Source: Heterotrichella gracilis
Lineage: Eukaryota > Sar > Xanthophyceae > Tribonematales > Xanthonemataceae
DNA length: 64,000 bases
Direction of reading: 5' to 3'
NCBI GenBank assembly: GCA_032358255.1
Contig: JAULBX010015091.1
Location: forward strand, 1-64,000
Shown here: positions 9,445-21,421 of the stretch, piece by piece
How the letters are laid out: each line of letters opens with the position of its first letter
Position numbering within the stretch: the first letter of the stretch is position 1
Made by a program: the position numbers and the translations under genes
Notes under the pieces: generated by a model
Seen by the model: only the letters and a program-made list of their open reading frames with translations
Told to the model about the DNA's origin: nothing
Databases searched by the model: none

Positions 9445-11238
9445 ATGAGTTTTGCCACCAGTAATATTTTTGCTGCTCTTGACACCAAAAAGAAGAAGAG
9501 TAAAGGCAAGGAGGTCGACACAAAGAAGAAAAGCAAGAAGAGCACAGTAGACAAAGCGGCGGACATTGAACGCGTCCTCTTCTCGCAACCCAAGGTCTCA
9601 GTAACAAGCTGGGCTGACTCGGATGACGAGGATGAGATTGCTGAAGCCGCGCCTCCGGTGTCGTGGGTGCGTTTTCCCAGATTTTCAGCTTGCCATGCAT
9701 TGGGTTTCCTGGTGTGAAAACACCCGACATATCACAGTGGACACGCCATCACACGTTCCGACTATTCAGGAGGGCGCAGCAGACACCAATGGCCAGGCAG
9801 GCGAAGAGGAGGGCCATTCAGACACCGATGAGGCAAGTGCACACAGCCACACTCGAAACCCTCCACACTGTGGTGCTTCATAGCCAGTGCAGTGCAGTGC
9901 TAACCCCCCAATGCAACCCTTGTGCAGGATGGTGACCACGTGGACATAGAGGCAGAGTTGGGGGTGGAGCTGGATAAGGACGAGGATGAGGAGGAGCCAG
10001 TGGCAGGTACTTTGATTGGCTTGGCAGTGCTATGCCTGCAGCAGGCAGTCAGCGATGTGGCATGCCTTGCCACCAATGAGGGCATCAGCACTAGTTTGAA
10101 CACAGGTTGCCAGTTGACCTAGGGCTTGCACGAGCTGCCACAGCACCCCATGCACTCGCACATGTCACTGCACGCCGACGCCATATGACGGCATGCAATT
10201 GGTGTGCAGAGGAGCAACCGGAGCCTCAGGAACCCGGTGCCGCCGAGGCGCCCAAAAAGCCGGTGGTCGAGCAGGAGAAACAGCTTTCAAAGAAGGTACG
10301 CACCCGCATGTGTGTTCAGATGCCAAGTTAGACGCCAAGTGGAAAGCTCTTGGTGGGCATGCAGCATTACGCAGTTCTATCGGTAATGCACTCCGCACGG
10401 GATGGTGGCGTGCACGGCAAACGCATGGGGATTGGGCAACTGGGCAGGTTCAGTGCGTACTAGCAGGCGCCTAAATCAGCGGGCCACTGAAACCGGGCGG
10501 TGCTGTTTGCAGGAGAAGAAGCAGAAAGAGCTTGAGGAGCTTGCCGCTGTGCTGGCTGAGCTTGGGATAGATACCAAGGAGAACGAGGCAGCGGAGAGCA
10601 ACCAGCAGGCAAACCCAGAGAAGAAAAAGAAGAAGGAGAAGAAGAAGGTGGAGGGGGCAACCAACGGGACTGCCAGCAATGGGGAGCAATCACAACCCAC
10701 TGAGCAGCCGCAAGCTGCCGAGGAGGCACAGGAACAGCCAGAGGAGCAGCAGGACGTGGAGGTTGCGACGGTGCGTAGCGCCACCCTATTGACCCCAAAA
10801 ATATAGGCTGGCATACTTGGGCATCGCTCTGCCCGCAGCTGGCTGCACGCAGCCTGAATTCAGTCTTGGGCGCACGGTTCTCCTTGGGGTGTTTGGTTCG
10901 AAACCCTAAACCCTACCTGCCGTGGCTGTGCAGGGAGTACTGAAGAAGCCGCCTGTAGCCCCCAAGAAGAAGCCTGCTGCCAAGAAAGCCTCAGGTGGTG
11001 CTGCAGCTGCTGCTGCCGCCGAGGCCAAGGCTCGCGCAAAGAAGGCTGCGGCCAAAAAGGACACCACCAAATTCAACCAGGTGCGTTTGGTAACCAGCGG
11101 TAGTGCATTACTTCAGAGCGCATCTTGTCCGCGGTGGTGCGACCATTCATGCGGCGTTGGTTGCGCAAGTTGTCATATGCCCGATGGTACTGCCTGCTCA
11201 TCGCCTGTTTCTATCTCTGGCAGGCACCAACTCGCTAG
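9445..11238 (+). CDS. Lysine/glutamate-rich protein, unknown function
   Basis: Not confidently recognised. Exons in phase: 9445-9666, 9770-9832, 9928-10006, 10210-10295, 10513-10770, 10934-11080, and a tentative last exon 11224-11238 (APTR, stop), about 289 residues. The N-terminus reads MSFATSNIFAALDTKKKK. Acidic blocks follow (WADSDDEDE, and DKDEDEEEP), then a Lys/Glu helix (KKQKELEELAAVLAELGID) and a basic run of Lys, then an Ala/Lys C-terminus ending KKDTTKFNQ. Charge pattern resembles ribosome- or RNA-associated eukaryotic proteins, but that is inference only. The second intron starts GAG|GCAAGT: only this GC donor keeps the frame into GDHVDIEAELG. The last exon is the weakest part; the gene may end elsewhere. 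Confidence 0.7.
10901..10917. repeat. Interstitial telomere-like motif in intron
   Basis: AAACCCTAAACCCTACC, just over two units of the TTTAGGG repeat on the opposite strand, immediately before the branch/acceptor region of the fifth intron of the Lys-rich gene. Confidence 0.85.
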
Positions 11239-12570
11239 GCCAACCTGCTCAGCTGCAGCGTACCGCAACACGGCGCGTAACCCAGCGGGTGTCACCTTGT
11301 TTGTGGGACTACGGGCCAGCAGCCATGTGCCAAGCTGGTGCCAGCTCTAGTTTGAGGCCAGAGCCAATCTGACAGCAGTATCCAAATACATGTGGGACAG
11401 CTCGAGCCAGCATCAGCGATGTTAACAGCAGGATGTATCCATGTTGGTGCGTGCCACTGCAGCGTCCTCAAGCGCTGCTGAGCTTCTGAGGCTTCGCTGC
11501 TGGCAGCTGCCAGCCACATATATTCTTAGCGGCTGGTGGGATTGGATGGGCGAGTTGGATAGCGGGCAGCCCGTCTCGGGGTGGAACCAGTTTACTTATG
11601 GGGACATCTTAGTGCATAGCCTCTAATTCTTGTAGGTGGGGACCGGGTTAGGTGTGAAGCTTTGCTTGCTGACGTCAGCACTCCTGTACAATATGCAGTG
11701 CCTGAGGATGTGCACATGGCATTGCTCCAGATGCTTTATACACTAGCAGGCGCTACTGGAGTGGATCAGCCAGGGCGTGTGCTGGCATCAGTCAGCTGCT
11801 GTACAGCAAGGTTACCACGCATCTTCCTTGTATTGACTTATTTGGATGCTCCTAGAGATTTAGGTGTTTGCAGTATGATTACAGTCATTGTTTGGCAGGA
11901 ACCACCCATCATAGGGACGCACAGCAAGCATTTACTGTTTTTCTGTTGACAGACTGAGTGGTTTGGCAACGGGCTCGCGCTCGCTTTGTACTGTAAACAG
12001 CAACTGCCACAGGCTCAGGAACTTGCACTACAAGTTCACTCATGAGCCATAAGTGGTACATGCAACAAGTTTGTTAAGCTTCAGTCACCAGGAGTGTGCA
12101 AGTTTTATGCACTGCGTCCAGGCTTGTGCCCAGCAGCTGCCAGCGTGTACTTGCAAACATCTGGCGTGCCCAGGCGGTGCAGTTGCTGTACTGCAAGGAC
12201 TTGAATAGACCAAGCTCCAGAGCCCCTTGTGGTGTACCAGCCGCTGTGGCATCCCAAAGTTGTTGGTGAAGCCTAGGGGAACTCCCCACTAGGGGAGGTT
12301 CCCCTTTGGCCCTGTGCGGGCCACCTGGCAAGGTCTTGGTGAGCAGGGTCTGCAGTGGTAGACGTCACGTTCAACAGCATACATATATTCATTCTGTCAG
12401 GCTGAGACGTATCCTCTTCATATTCTGAGGCGCAACAGTGAAGGACGTGCTGCCTGCTTGCATCGCCCACAAATAGTTGTAAGGGTCACTGCCTATTCGA
12501 CATCACCTCCACCAGTGCGGCATCAAGTACCGAGCTGCGACCAAGGCGCTGGTACCAGGCTGTGGGCAGT
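11239..12570. other. Intergenic, no gene seen
   Basis: About 1.3 kb between two co-directional genes. Only short open frames without recognisable domains or consistent splice structure. It should contain the 3' UTR of the Lys-rich gene and the promoter of the DJ-1 gene. Confidence 0.5.
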
Positions 12571-13914
12571 ATGTCGAAGCGTATTCTCATGTTCGTGGGT
12601 GACTATGTTGAGGACTACGAAGCGATGGTGAGTGGGTGCATGCATTCCACCAACACCAACACTCACAAGCATGCACACCCTGAGATTACTGTGTAAGTCA
12701 ACTCTTGCCTTTCAGGTACCCTTTCAAGCTCTTTCTATGGTTGGCCTGACTGTTGACACCGTCTGTCCCGGGAAGTCCAAAGGAGAAACGTGCCCAACAG
12801 CAGTTCACGACTTTGTGGTAATCACCGGCGACGCGTGTGACACCGTTTTCACACATGCTTGGTTGCAGTGTTCTCTCGGTGTGTCGAACTGTCACCTGGA
12901 GCTGTTTGCACTGGTTATCATGATCTTGGCATGACCCCGCAGGGTGATCAGACCTACAAAGAGTTGCCAGGCCACAACTTCACGCTCAATGCAAACTTTG
13001 ACGATGTGAAGCCTGAAGAATACGATGCGCTTGTTATCCCAGGGTACGCCAGCTCTGCAGGTTGACGCCTGCTACTGCATTGCAGGCCTGATGCTTGTGC
13101 ATGCAAACATGCATGCATGCCGCGTGAACGTGGTATCGTGCCAGTGAGCTGTTTTGTGGGCTGACGCGTGGTTTTACGCTGCGCGTGATGGCTACCAGAG
13201 GCCATTGTGGGTGAAATTGGGTGATTGCATGCATCACAGCATGGGGTTAGGTTGGTAATGGCTGCATGTCTTGCAAGGAGCCACGCCTTGTCTCAGAGAG
13301 TTGTCTGGCTGCTACAGAGGCAGGGCACCAGAGTACCTAAGGCTCAACCCCAGGGTGCTGGAGATCACCAGGCACTTTGCAGAGGCCAACAAGCCCATCG
13401 CAGCTGTCTGCCACGGCTTGCAGATCCTGAGCGCAGCTGGAGTCCTGCAGGGCAGGTCCTGCACAGCATACCCCGCGTGTGGTCCAGAGGTGACCCTTGC
13501 GGGTGGCACCTTTGTGTCGGTGGAGGCAACCGAAGTGGTTGTCGACGGCAACCTGGTGAGTGCGCGACACTTCAACCTGCTTTGGGTTGCCAAGGCTGTG
13601 CATGAAGCACCACCATGCGTTGTCACGACGCCACTGGAATATGTGGAGAAGCTTGGCAGTTGCAGTGAAGCGCAGTCTAAGCCGCCATTGGCGCATTGCC
13701 CAGTGTGGCATTAACCGCCCTACTTTTGCAAACGTAGGTTGGTGGGCACCACAGTGCGCCACCCTCTATTATGTCCCACTCTGGATTGATCACGTTGGGA
13801 CGTGTGATTGTGATTGGCGTTGTCACGCAGGTTACTGCGCCTGCCTGGCCAGCTCATCCCAAATGGCTTGCTAAGTTCCTCGAAGTTTTGGGAGTCACAA
13901 TCAGCATCCACTGA
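12571..13914 (+). CDS. DJ1D: DJ-1/PfpI family protein, plant DJ-1D type
   Basis: Member of the DJ-1/PfpI superfamily; plant DJ-1D proteins act as glutathione-independent glyoxalases (methylglyoxal to lactate). Exons 12571-12627, 12716-12817, 12943-13043, 13318-13555, 13831-13914 join in phase to 193 residues. They read like one domain of Arabidopsis DJ-1[90 protein letters not shown]. Expected catalytic residues are present: Glu17, Glu92 and the Cys118-His119 nucleophile elbow. Arabidopsis DJ-1D carries two fused domains; this gene has only one, ending cleanly at a stop after GVTISIH. A single-domain protein would be expected to dimerise or trimerise to replace the second domain. No targeting peptide is evident, so it is probably cytosolic. 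Confidence 0.9.
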
Positions 13915-14667
13915 GAAGCGCGATGGCCATTGTGCTATCTGAGCAAGGAATTGGGTGGGGCGTACAATATGTGCACGGTACTTGGGGTTGTTCAAGCACA
14001 AGCAATTGACATCACTGGGAAATTCATTGCCACTGCTTTGCACCAGGCTAATTTAGCAGAATGCAGCTGCAGGATGGACAAGGTGGCAGTAAGCGTGTTG
14101 GCAACGGCGATTGTTATTTCCTTGGAGGGTCCTCGTTTTAGACTGTGATTAAATTCTACATCCCATTGATGAATTACACCAGGTCCTTGCTATTACACCG
14201 TCTAGACATTGCGGGGGGTTTGAACATTGCTGTATAAGGGGTCTTTGGTTTGGCCCCACTTCAACGAGGCATGGGTGCTAGCATGTGTGTGGCACACATG
14301 CTGCTCCGTAGAGGTACTGCAAAGCCCATGCTGCTCAATTTTTGTACCGTACAACAATCCAGATAGTTTACAATAGTGTCTGTTGTGGGCCAATATGCTG
14401 CAGCTGTAAATTTTTTGAGGTTGCTTTGTTTTGCAGATTCCTAAATTTGTGGTGGTGTAAAACCCCAGTCGTAATCCCCATCTGCGCGCTGGTCACCGGA
14501 CTTTGAATCCCCGCCGTCCGCTGCGTCACAAGCAGTGTGGACAGAGTTGAACAGTTGCGTAACCCACTTGCCCTCACTCCTCCATAAGAGGGCGTGTCTT
14601 GTCTTGTTGAAGTGTTAGGTGGTCACACTGTGACGCGTAGTCCTTCCTGCAAGCGCAGTGTGCCCAG
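13915..14667. other. Intergenic, no gene seen
   Basis: Region between the DJ-1 stop and the methyltransferase start. No coding signal recognised. A tRNA-like anticodon arm near 14498 does not fold (see rejected items). Confidence 0.5.
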
Positions 14668-16668
14668 ATGGCCTCCGCCAAACTCCACGATGTCATTGAG
14701 GCAGCAGGCAAAGTCGCCGCAGAGAACAAGGTGGCCCTAGCAGTCGCTGGTGGCTCGGTCTTGCTCACCAGCGTCGCTTTGTATATGAGGGGCAAGCGTT
14801 ATGGCAAGCACCGCAAGCCCTCTACCATTGATCTGGCCGCTGGTGGCATTGAGAAGAGCGAGATCAAGAACGAGTTCCATGCCTATGCCAACTCGTTCGG
14901 TCAGGAGGCAGGTCAGGGCCTGATCGACAGGACGAAGACGTCGCAAGTGGTGGACAACTTCTACAACCTGGTGACAGACATCTACGAGTGGGGCTGGGGC
15001 ACAAGCTTCCACTTCTCGCCCGGACTCCCTGGCAAGGATGCCAAGGCCTCTGAGGCAGCCCACGAAACACGGGTGGCAGCCACACTGGGATTGAAGAAGG
15101 GGGACAAGTGCCTGGATGCTGGCTGCGGAGTGGGAGGCCCCATGCGCACCATTGCTTCAACAAGCGGCGCCAACGTGGTGGGCTTGACCATTAACGACTA
15201 CCAGGTCCAGCGAGCGACGTACCACAATGAAAAGGTACCGCCTCGGCCCGTTGGGCTCCCATGAGTAAGCACCGCCCACAAAATGGCACATCGCTGTGCC
15301 CAGCTGGATATCATGTGTGGATTTACACGTCGTGTAGTTTCTCCCATCCCTTGCTGCCTGTCCAAATACAGATGCATGCACGCTGCAGACGACCCCATTG
15401 CCTTCCTGCATGTGATCTGGCATGCATTGCAAATTGGTGATCTACGCTGTTTGCCTGCAACTGGTTGGGTGCTGAACGCGTAAGTCTAGTACCCAACACA
15501 GTTTGTTAATAAGTCTTGCTGAATGCGTTGATCTGGGTGCAGATTGGAGTGCAGAGTCTGTGCTCAGCTGTTCAGGGTGACTTCACCAAGGTGCCTTTTG
15601 AGGCAAACACCTTTGACGGCGCATACGCCATCGAAGCCACCTGCCACGCCTCCAAGGTGACATTGAAAACCTCAACACAGTTTGTTGTCACCCAAGCGCC
15701 TTGCCTGTATGTACTAGCTGATGCTTGGTGCACCAGCAAAGCCACTTTCCTCCCAGTACTGACGGCTGCTGAAACACTCTGCAGCTTGAGATGGTGTATG
15801 GAGAAATCTTCAAGGTGCTGAAGCCTGGTGCGCGGTTTGTTACCTACGAATGGGTCACAACCAAGGAGTATGACGCCAACAACCCAGAGCACGTAAAGAT
15901 CATTGACGAGATCAACTTTGGCAACGGCCTTCCGGTGCGTCACAGTGCAGGCCTAGGTTTGGGCGCATTGTTCTGTGTGCTTGTGTGCATGCTGCGGGTG
16001 TCACTGACGTTTATCCTTGATGCAACCTTGAGTAATTTGGGCGTGAAACACCTTGCGCTTGCTGGACGGTGTTGTTGACCTTCACTGTTGTCGATTAGGA
16101 GCACTTGCCCAGGCATAAATGTAATAATCTTTCTGGGTCCACAGGAGATGAGGTCCTACAAGGAAGCTGAGGAGGCTGGGGTTGCTGTCGGCTTCAAGCT
16201 GTTGGACAGCCGCGACCTGGCAGTCGAGTCTGAGGTTTGCGGCCCATGGTACGCACTGCGCTTTCACACCCCCACTTGCGCATTGTGATGGCACAGCCTT
16301 GAGTGGATGACCTGCACATTGCTGGCGCACACACAGTTAGTGGACTATTGTTGACACTCTCCTGTCCAGTGCCTACCCTAGCTGTTTGTTCAGTTTGAAG
16401 GTGGTTGGGTTGTCTAGTTGAACTGGAGTTGGTGCACTGACTTTGTCCCCATCTGGATTGCAGGTACGGCCCCCTGGCGTTCACCCGCCACCAGCACTGG
16501 ATCAACCACGCCATTGTGGTCACCTTGAGTTTCTTGCGCCTGGTGCCATCGGGGGTGAAGGACGTGCACAAGATGCTGGTGGACGTCGCGCACAGCCTGT
16601 CCGAGGGCGGAAAGACTGGCATCTTCACCCCAATGCACATGCTGGTGTTTGAGAAGCCCGCGCAGTAG
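14668..16668 (+). CDS. SMT1: Sterol C-24 methyltransferase (SMT)
   Basis: Adds a methyl group from S-adenosylmethionine to C-24 of the sterol side chain, in ergosterol/phytosterol synthesis on the ER. Five exons close in phase to 379 residues: 14668-15234, 15543-15656, 15785-15934, 16145-16248, 16464-16668. A hydrophobic N-terminal anchor lies at about 22-40. The sterol-binding signature [12 protein letters not shown] starts at residue 106. SAM motif [13 protein letters not shown] is at 149-160. Next come IEATCHA (motif with the conserved acidic/Cys region), [12 protein letters not shown], and a C-terminal [12 protein letters not shown] followed by a stop. Length and motif order are typical of plant and green algal SMT1. 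The segment between motif IV and the C-terminus (CGPWYGPLAF) is more divergent than the rest. Start chosen as the first ATG of the exon, directly before the anchor. Confidence 0.93.
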
Positions 16669-17914
16669 GACAGGGTGTGTCTCACGCTTCGAGGAAATGA
16701 GGATGTTCTTGGCGGTGGTGGATGTTTCCCGGGTTTCCAGCAAAGTATCCCACAAACCTGACGTTTTTGCATTGTTGGCAGCGCCCCAAGACCTCTGCTT
16801 TAAGTCAGGATAGGCACTGAGACCCTAGTTGCAACATTTTTTTGCCAGACTATGTGTAGGTGTTGCCCCCACAAGTACTGCCACTGTACATATTCTTACA
16901 CGATAACCTCACGCCAATCTGAACTCCGCAGACTGCTGCACCGGTCGTGGTTATTTCCCGCTGTGGCTGCACTGTTTGCTGCAGTTCACATTTGCTATTC
17001 ATGCCCCTTTTTATTTCTCTGACTACCTACGGGCACAAATGGTTTTAATGCGTTGATGAGACTGCCAGGCAGAGTGGCAATAGGTTTCCTTGAAATTAGC
17101 CCATTGATTTCTAACAAACGTGGTTTACCAGCCAGTCCTTATACCTCACAGCCGAGTTTTGGCATGGTGACTTACCGCAGCTTGTAAATGTGTATCATTT
17201 CAGACACTAACAACTTGCCAAGGCGGTGTGCAAACGTTGTGTGTAGAAAGGATCTCAGAGAGTCAATGGCGTTTATCCCGATATGCGTGGGCGCTTTTAT
17301 GCGTGCATTTTGAGCCTCAACTCTGCAAATTTTGTAATCATGGTGGTGATCAATAAATGGCATGGTGTGCAGTACCAGAACCCTTGCAAACCAATGCTTG
17401 ACACTTACAGGTGCTGGAATCTAGAAATCGAGGGCATTATTGGGAATTGATGCCCTTCGCTAGGGTTTCTTGCCCGGGATGTCGCTGGGGATTTCGTTCG
17501 CTTTTTTTCCAGTTAGTGGAAAAACGTGGACACTTCTTTCACAGTTTGGGTTGCCACTGCGCAACCATAAGCGCTTCACAGCGTGTGGAGATCTATCCAG
17601 GGAGCTCTCCCTGTCGCGCATCGGTGTGTGCAACAGGTCAACGGAAGGACGATAGTGCCTGCATGCGCCCACATGTGTTGAGCCTCTTCCCGGACAAGCT
17701 TTTCAACACTGTTACCAGCTTTTGCAGCGAATTTCGTGCGTGATTTGCAAGATTGCGGGCCGTCATTGGACTAGTTCCTCTGGGTTTGAGCGAAAATCTG
17801 ACTTCTAATTCCTATGAAGACAAGATCCACTAGTCCACTTCGTATGTGTTGGTGCTTGGTCGACCTGTAACTTGAGCCCCTGTCATCCCCCACGTTTGCA
17901 AACGGTTCTGCACA
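16669..17914. other. Intergenic, no gene seen
   Basis: About 1.2 kb with only short open frames. It should contain the SMT 3' UTR and the promoter of the dynein docking gene. I see no repeat or RNA gene. Confidence 0.5.
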
Positions 17915-20900
17915 ATGACCAAGAACCGTAACCAACCTCTGGTCCCAGACAAGGCGCCCAAGGGCCACAGTGAAACGCAGCACTTCCTATTCAAGCAAAG
18001 GTATGGAAGTGTATTGGTATCGCCCACAAGGGTTTGCCTCTCCCAAGACACACTCAGCACCTTGCAACCCATACCCTGTATAGTAATCTTGTAGAAATAG
18101 GCATAGGACTGAGAGCCTGGTCGTTGGTTATGCTTCAGGCTGTGATTGCTCGTGGCTCATGAGTTGTGTTCCATCGCAGACCTGCAATAGAAAAGCTCTG
18201 GGGAGACAACCAGAAGCTGAAAGAGGAGCTGCTGCTTGAAAACAAGTTCTCCGTGCAACCAACTAAGTCCAACACAGCTGTGCTGATTGCAAGTCTGCGA
18301 GACCAAGCAGACGTCTACACGCGCAAGGTGGGGTTGATATGCATTCCCACACCACACATGCTGCACCTGCTGGCGTGGTCAATGCACTGTATGTGGCTTA
18401 TGCCTCGTGCAGATTCAGCAGGAGCGTGCCAAAAAGGCTCTCTTGCAAGAGCAAGTGGGCACGTTGAGCAGCAGCATAGAAGCACAGCGGCAGAAAATGG
18501 GCGGAGTAACAGCGGCAGCAGAAAATGCACTGCAGGTAGTTTCACCAGCAACACAGCTATTATGTACCAGCACAACAGTAACAAATCCCTTTGGTTTGCA
18601 CTGGATCTGACACTTCAAGCGTTGCTATGTGCCAGGTACAGAAAACGACCATCATCTTGGAAAATAGAGTCCAGAAAGCATACATCAAGTACAACGAAAC
18701 CATCACACAGAATAAGAACTTGCGAATGCAAATCGATGACCTCCGCAGGGAGCGGTTAGTGTTCGATGATATCTACAAGAAGCTGGATAACAACTTACAA
18801 GACAGAAAATCCGAAATCGCAGTTGTGGTGGACACCTGCAACCTGCTGAATGCTGACCGCGAATGGGTATGGGTGTCTGCCGCTGCTATATAATGTTTTA
18901 ATTGTGGTTGTTGCTGTCAATTTTATGTGGGACATGTGTGCGACAACACAATTTTTGTCACTCTGTGCAGGCACTTCACCAGATATCACATATGAAGTCG
19001 ATATCTGAAAAGGAGCAAGCTGCCTGTGAGGCCGAGTGGAAGCAGCTCACCCAGCTCATTGAAGATGATAGGCACATGCAGGTATGCGTGGTGGTGCAAA
19101 GGGTGCACTGTGGCAATGGCCAGCTGTTGGTCATGGCGCATGGTGCAGAGGTGGACGTGTGCGGGGACATGTTGGCTTGCTAATGGGCCTATTTGCTTGC
19201 TCAGAGTCGCTGGCCACATTGCGCAGCGGGTAACAATCGTTCCACAGCATGCCACACCTGTACATGTCGTCCAATTGTTGACAACATGCTTCCTCTTGGT
19301 ACCGCAAGTGGCAGCCACTTGAAAAAAGTGGTTTATTATTGTCAGGAGCTACAACGACAGAGAGAGATGGATGAGCGCGATGCACGCACAGCAGAGTTGC
19401 TGAAGGAGGACATCTTCAGGAAGCGCAAATCGATGTACAGGGTAGGGACAGTAGCCAGCGCATGTGAATCACCCATTGCGAATCACGCTCAGCATTTCAC
19501 AGCAGCCTACTGAAAAATGTGTACGTTTGTTTAATGCAGATGTCCATGCCAAAGCAGAAAGCCCTTGGCAGTGAGACTGTTGAACGCATTCACATGTATG
19601 AAGAAGCGTTTGAAAAGATCTACAATGCCACAGGTGCGGCGGTTCTCGCTTATCCACAAGTGGGTGGGTGCATGAATGTACACCATCTTACCCGCACGTG
19701 CATGATCCTATGCAAATGGTCTCAAGTGCAAAGTTTTTAGCTACTGCGTATCCTTTACAGGCATGTCAGACATGGATTCATTGGCAGAGGCTCTCAGTAC
19801 AGCAGAGGACGAGAACTTTGCATTGTTCAATTATGTCAGCGAGTTGAACCTGGAGATTGAAAAGCTAGAGGAGCAAATCAGTGTCATCAAGGACGAGGTT
19901 GAGAAGTGCCGAGGACAGAATGCCAATCACCTTGACCACCGCATGAAAATCATGAGGGTGAGCTACTAGGGGTTCGTCTGAGGGGCAATTACTTTGATTG
20001 TTTGTGGGTGGGTATGGTAGGGGAAATACTGGGTTGGAGAAAAATGCATTCTTCTCCAGTAAACCCCTCATTAATAACCAACAGTATGGCGCACACTGCA
20101 CAGGTGCTGGAGTCAGGCGGCTGGCTTTAAAATTCATTTAATTAATTATAAATATTTTCTTGCTGCTGGGTGATGAACTTTTATTTCAATGATGTGTGGA
20201 GCATGCACACCTGATGGCAAGCTCTCAACCTACACACCCTCAATCAGTAGTCATCCAAACATGCGGCAATGTCGTGCCAGTGCTGCAGTCTTTATTTAAT
20301 CAGCCACTTACCTCGCGTTCACAGGATCTGCAAGAGAAGCTGGATCGCACAAAGAGCAAGGCAGGACAGTACGAGCAGAAGTTTGCAGCTGCTGGTCAGA
20401 CTGTCACCCAGCTGCAGCATGCAGTGCAGCATTTGTTCCACAAGCTGGGCTGTGACACGCCTGCGGTCAGGGAAGTGTTGGGTGATGAAGAGCCCAACGA
20501 CTCCAACATCATGCAGTACCTTGGCATCATAGAACAGCGGGCAAATGAGTTGTTGCAGGTAAGGTTCAGCATGGGAAGATGGTGCAGACCATGCACATTG
20601 TTGTAGATTTGTAAGCCGTGCAATCAAGTGGCAACCTTGCCGCGGCAGGCTGGGAGTAGGTGTGATCATGTGCATATCATCATCAGCATGCGGATATCAT
20701 CATCGTCATCAATTTCCTAGGCACATCATCCTCCATGCGCATACCATCAGCATATGCACACATGCGCATATCATGATGTGTGTATCATCCATATGCGTAT
20801 CATGATGATGCTATGATTCCACATAATGGACAGCCAATGGACCTAAATGCTTTTGCTAGACCAGACCTCGCCCTATCCCATGCCCCCATTTGCTTGTGTT

Positions 20901-21421
20901 TGCAGAAAGCTGATGCTGTCAGCAGCGGCAGAGGGACCGGTGGTGATGCCCCACAGCGTTGTGGCAACGCTTATGGGGCAGGTGCCGAGGCGTCAAGTGC
21001 TGAACCAGCTGTGGCAGTCCTTGGAGAGGAGGCGCATGATGGCATGACTGCTGTGCGCCGGGAGTCCTTGACCACCAATGACACTCCTGGTCCATCCGGC
21101 TACATGGGACATGGCGGCAAGCCTGCTGCAGCTCGGGATGCAGCTCCACGATCCCAAGGAGCAGCCAAGGCTTCAGCAGTTGTTGTTGTGGAGCTGCCTA
21201 CCACTCTGCCGGATACAGAAGGACATGGGGAGGTTGATGGCGAGTGGGACGACACGGATGACGCCACCGGGCCCTTGGACCGGGAGGTGCTGGAGCAAAA
21301 GGCAGCACAGGCGCTGGTAAAGAGGACAGGTAACGCAGATGCGATTCACATCCGGATGCCGCAGTCATCTGCAAGGAGGAGGAAGCAACAGCCAGGGGCA
21401 CCTGGAAAGCACGCTGCATAG
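17915..21421 (+). CDS. DCC2: Outer dynein arm docking complex subunit 2 (DC2/ODAD1, CCDC63/114 family)
   Basis: Coiled-coil protein that anchors outer dynein arms to axonemal doublet microtubules. Exons in phase: 17915-18000, 18180-18327, 18413-18535, 18636-18866, 18971-19081, 19346-19441, 19540-19633, 19761-19957, 20325-20558, 20906-21421 (611 residues; the Chlamydomonas protein is about 625). Family-typical stretches: IASLRDQADVYTRKIQQE, QRQKMGGVTAAAENALQ, NETITQNKNLRMQIDDLRRE, LVFDDIYKKLD, YLGIIEQRANELLQ, and near the end GPLDREVLEQKAAQAL, which recalls the conserved PLTREELK block. Most of the chain is predicted coiled coil; the region after residue 440 is low complexity. The last exon might be split by an extra intron. 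The gene implies a flagellated cell stage, or a recently lost one. Confidence 0.87.
20660..20820. repeat. Degenerate CATATCATCA-type minisatellite in DC2 intron
   Basis: Many imperfect repeats of CATATCATCA, ATGCGCATATCAT and GTATCATGATG fill most of the ninth intron before the last exon. They look like a decayed simple-sequence array with both strands' versions of ATGCGCAT. Confidence 0.65.

Noticed and set aside
10884-10900. GGTTCGAAACC resembling a tRNA B box
   Set aside because: It lies inside an intron directly before a telomere motif and no cloverleaf can be drawn.
14490-14525. Anticodon-arm-like GGACTTTGAATCC, as in tRNA-Gln
   Set aside because: Only three of five anticodon stem pairs form, and no acceptor, D or T arms fit around it.
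17411-17743. 110-codon open frame before the DC2 gene
   Set aside because: Cys/Arg-rich random-looking sequence with no domain or splice support.
20847-21047. Alternative frame for the DC2 last exon
   Set aside because: The other frame stops early, while the chosen frame reaches a PLDREVLEQKA block like the conserved family C-terminus.
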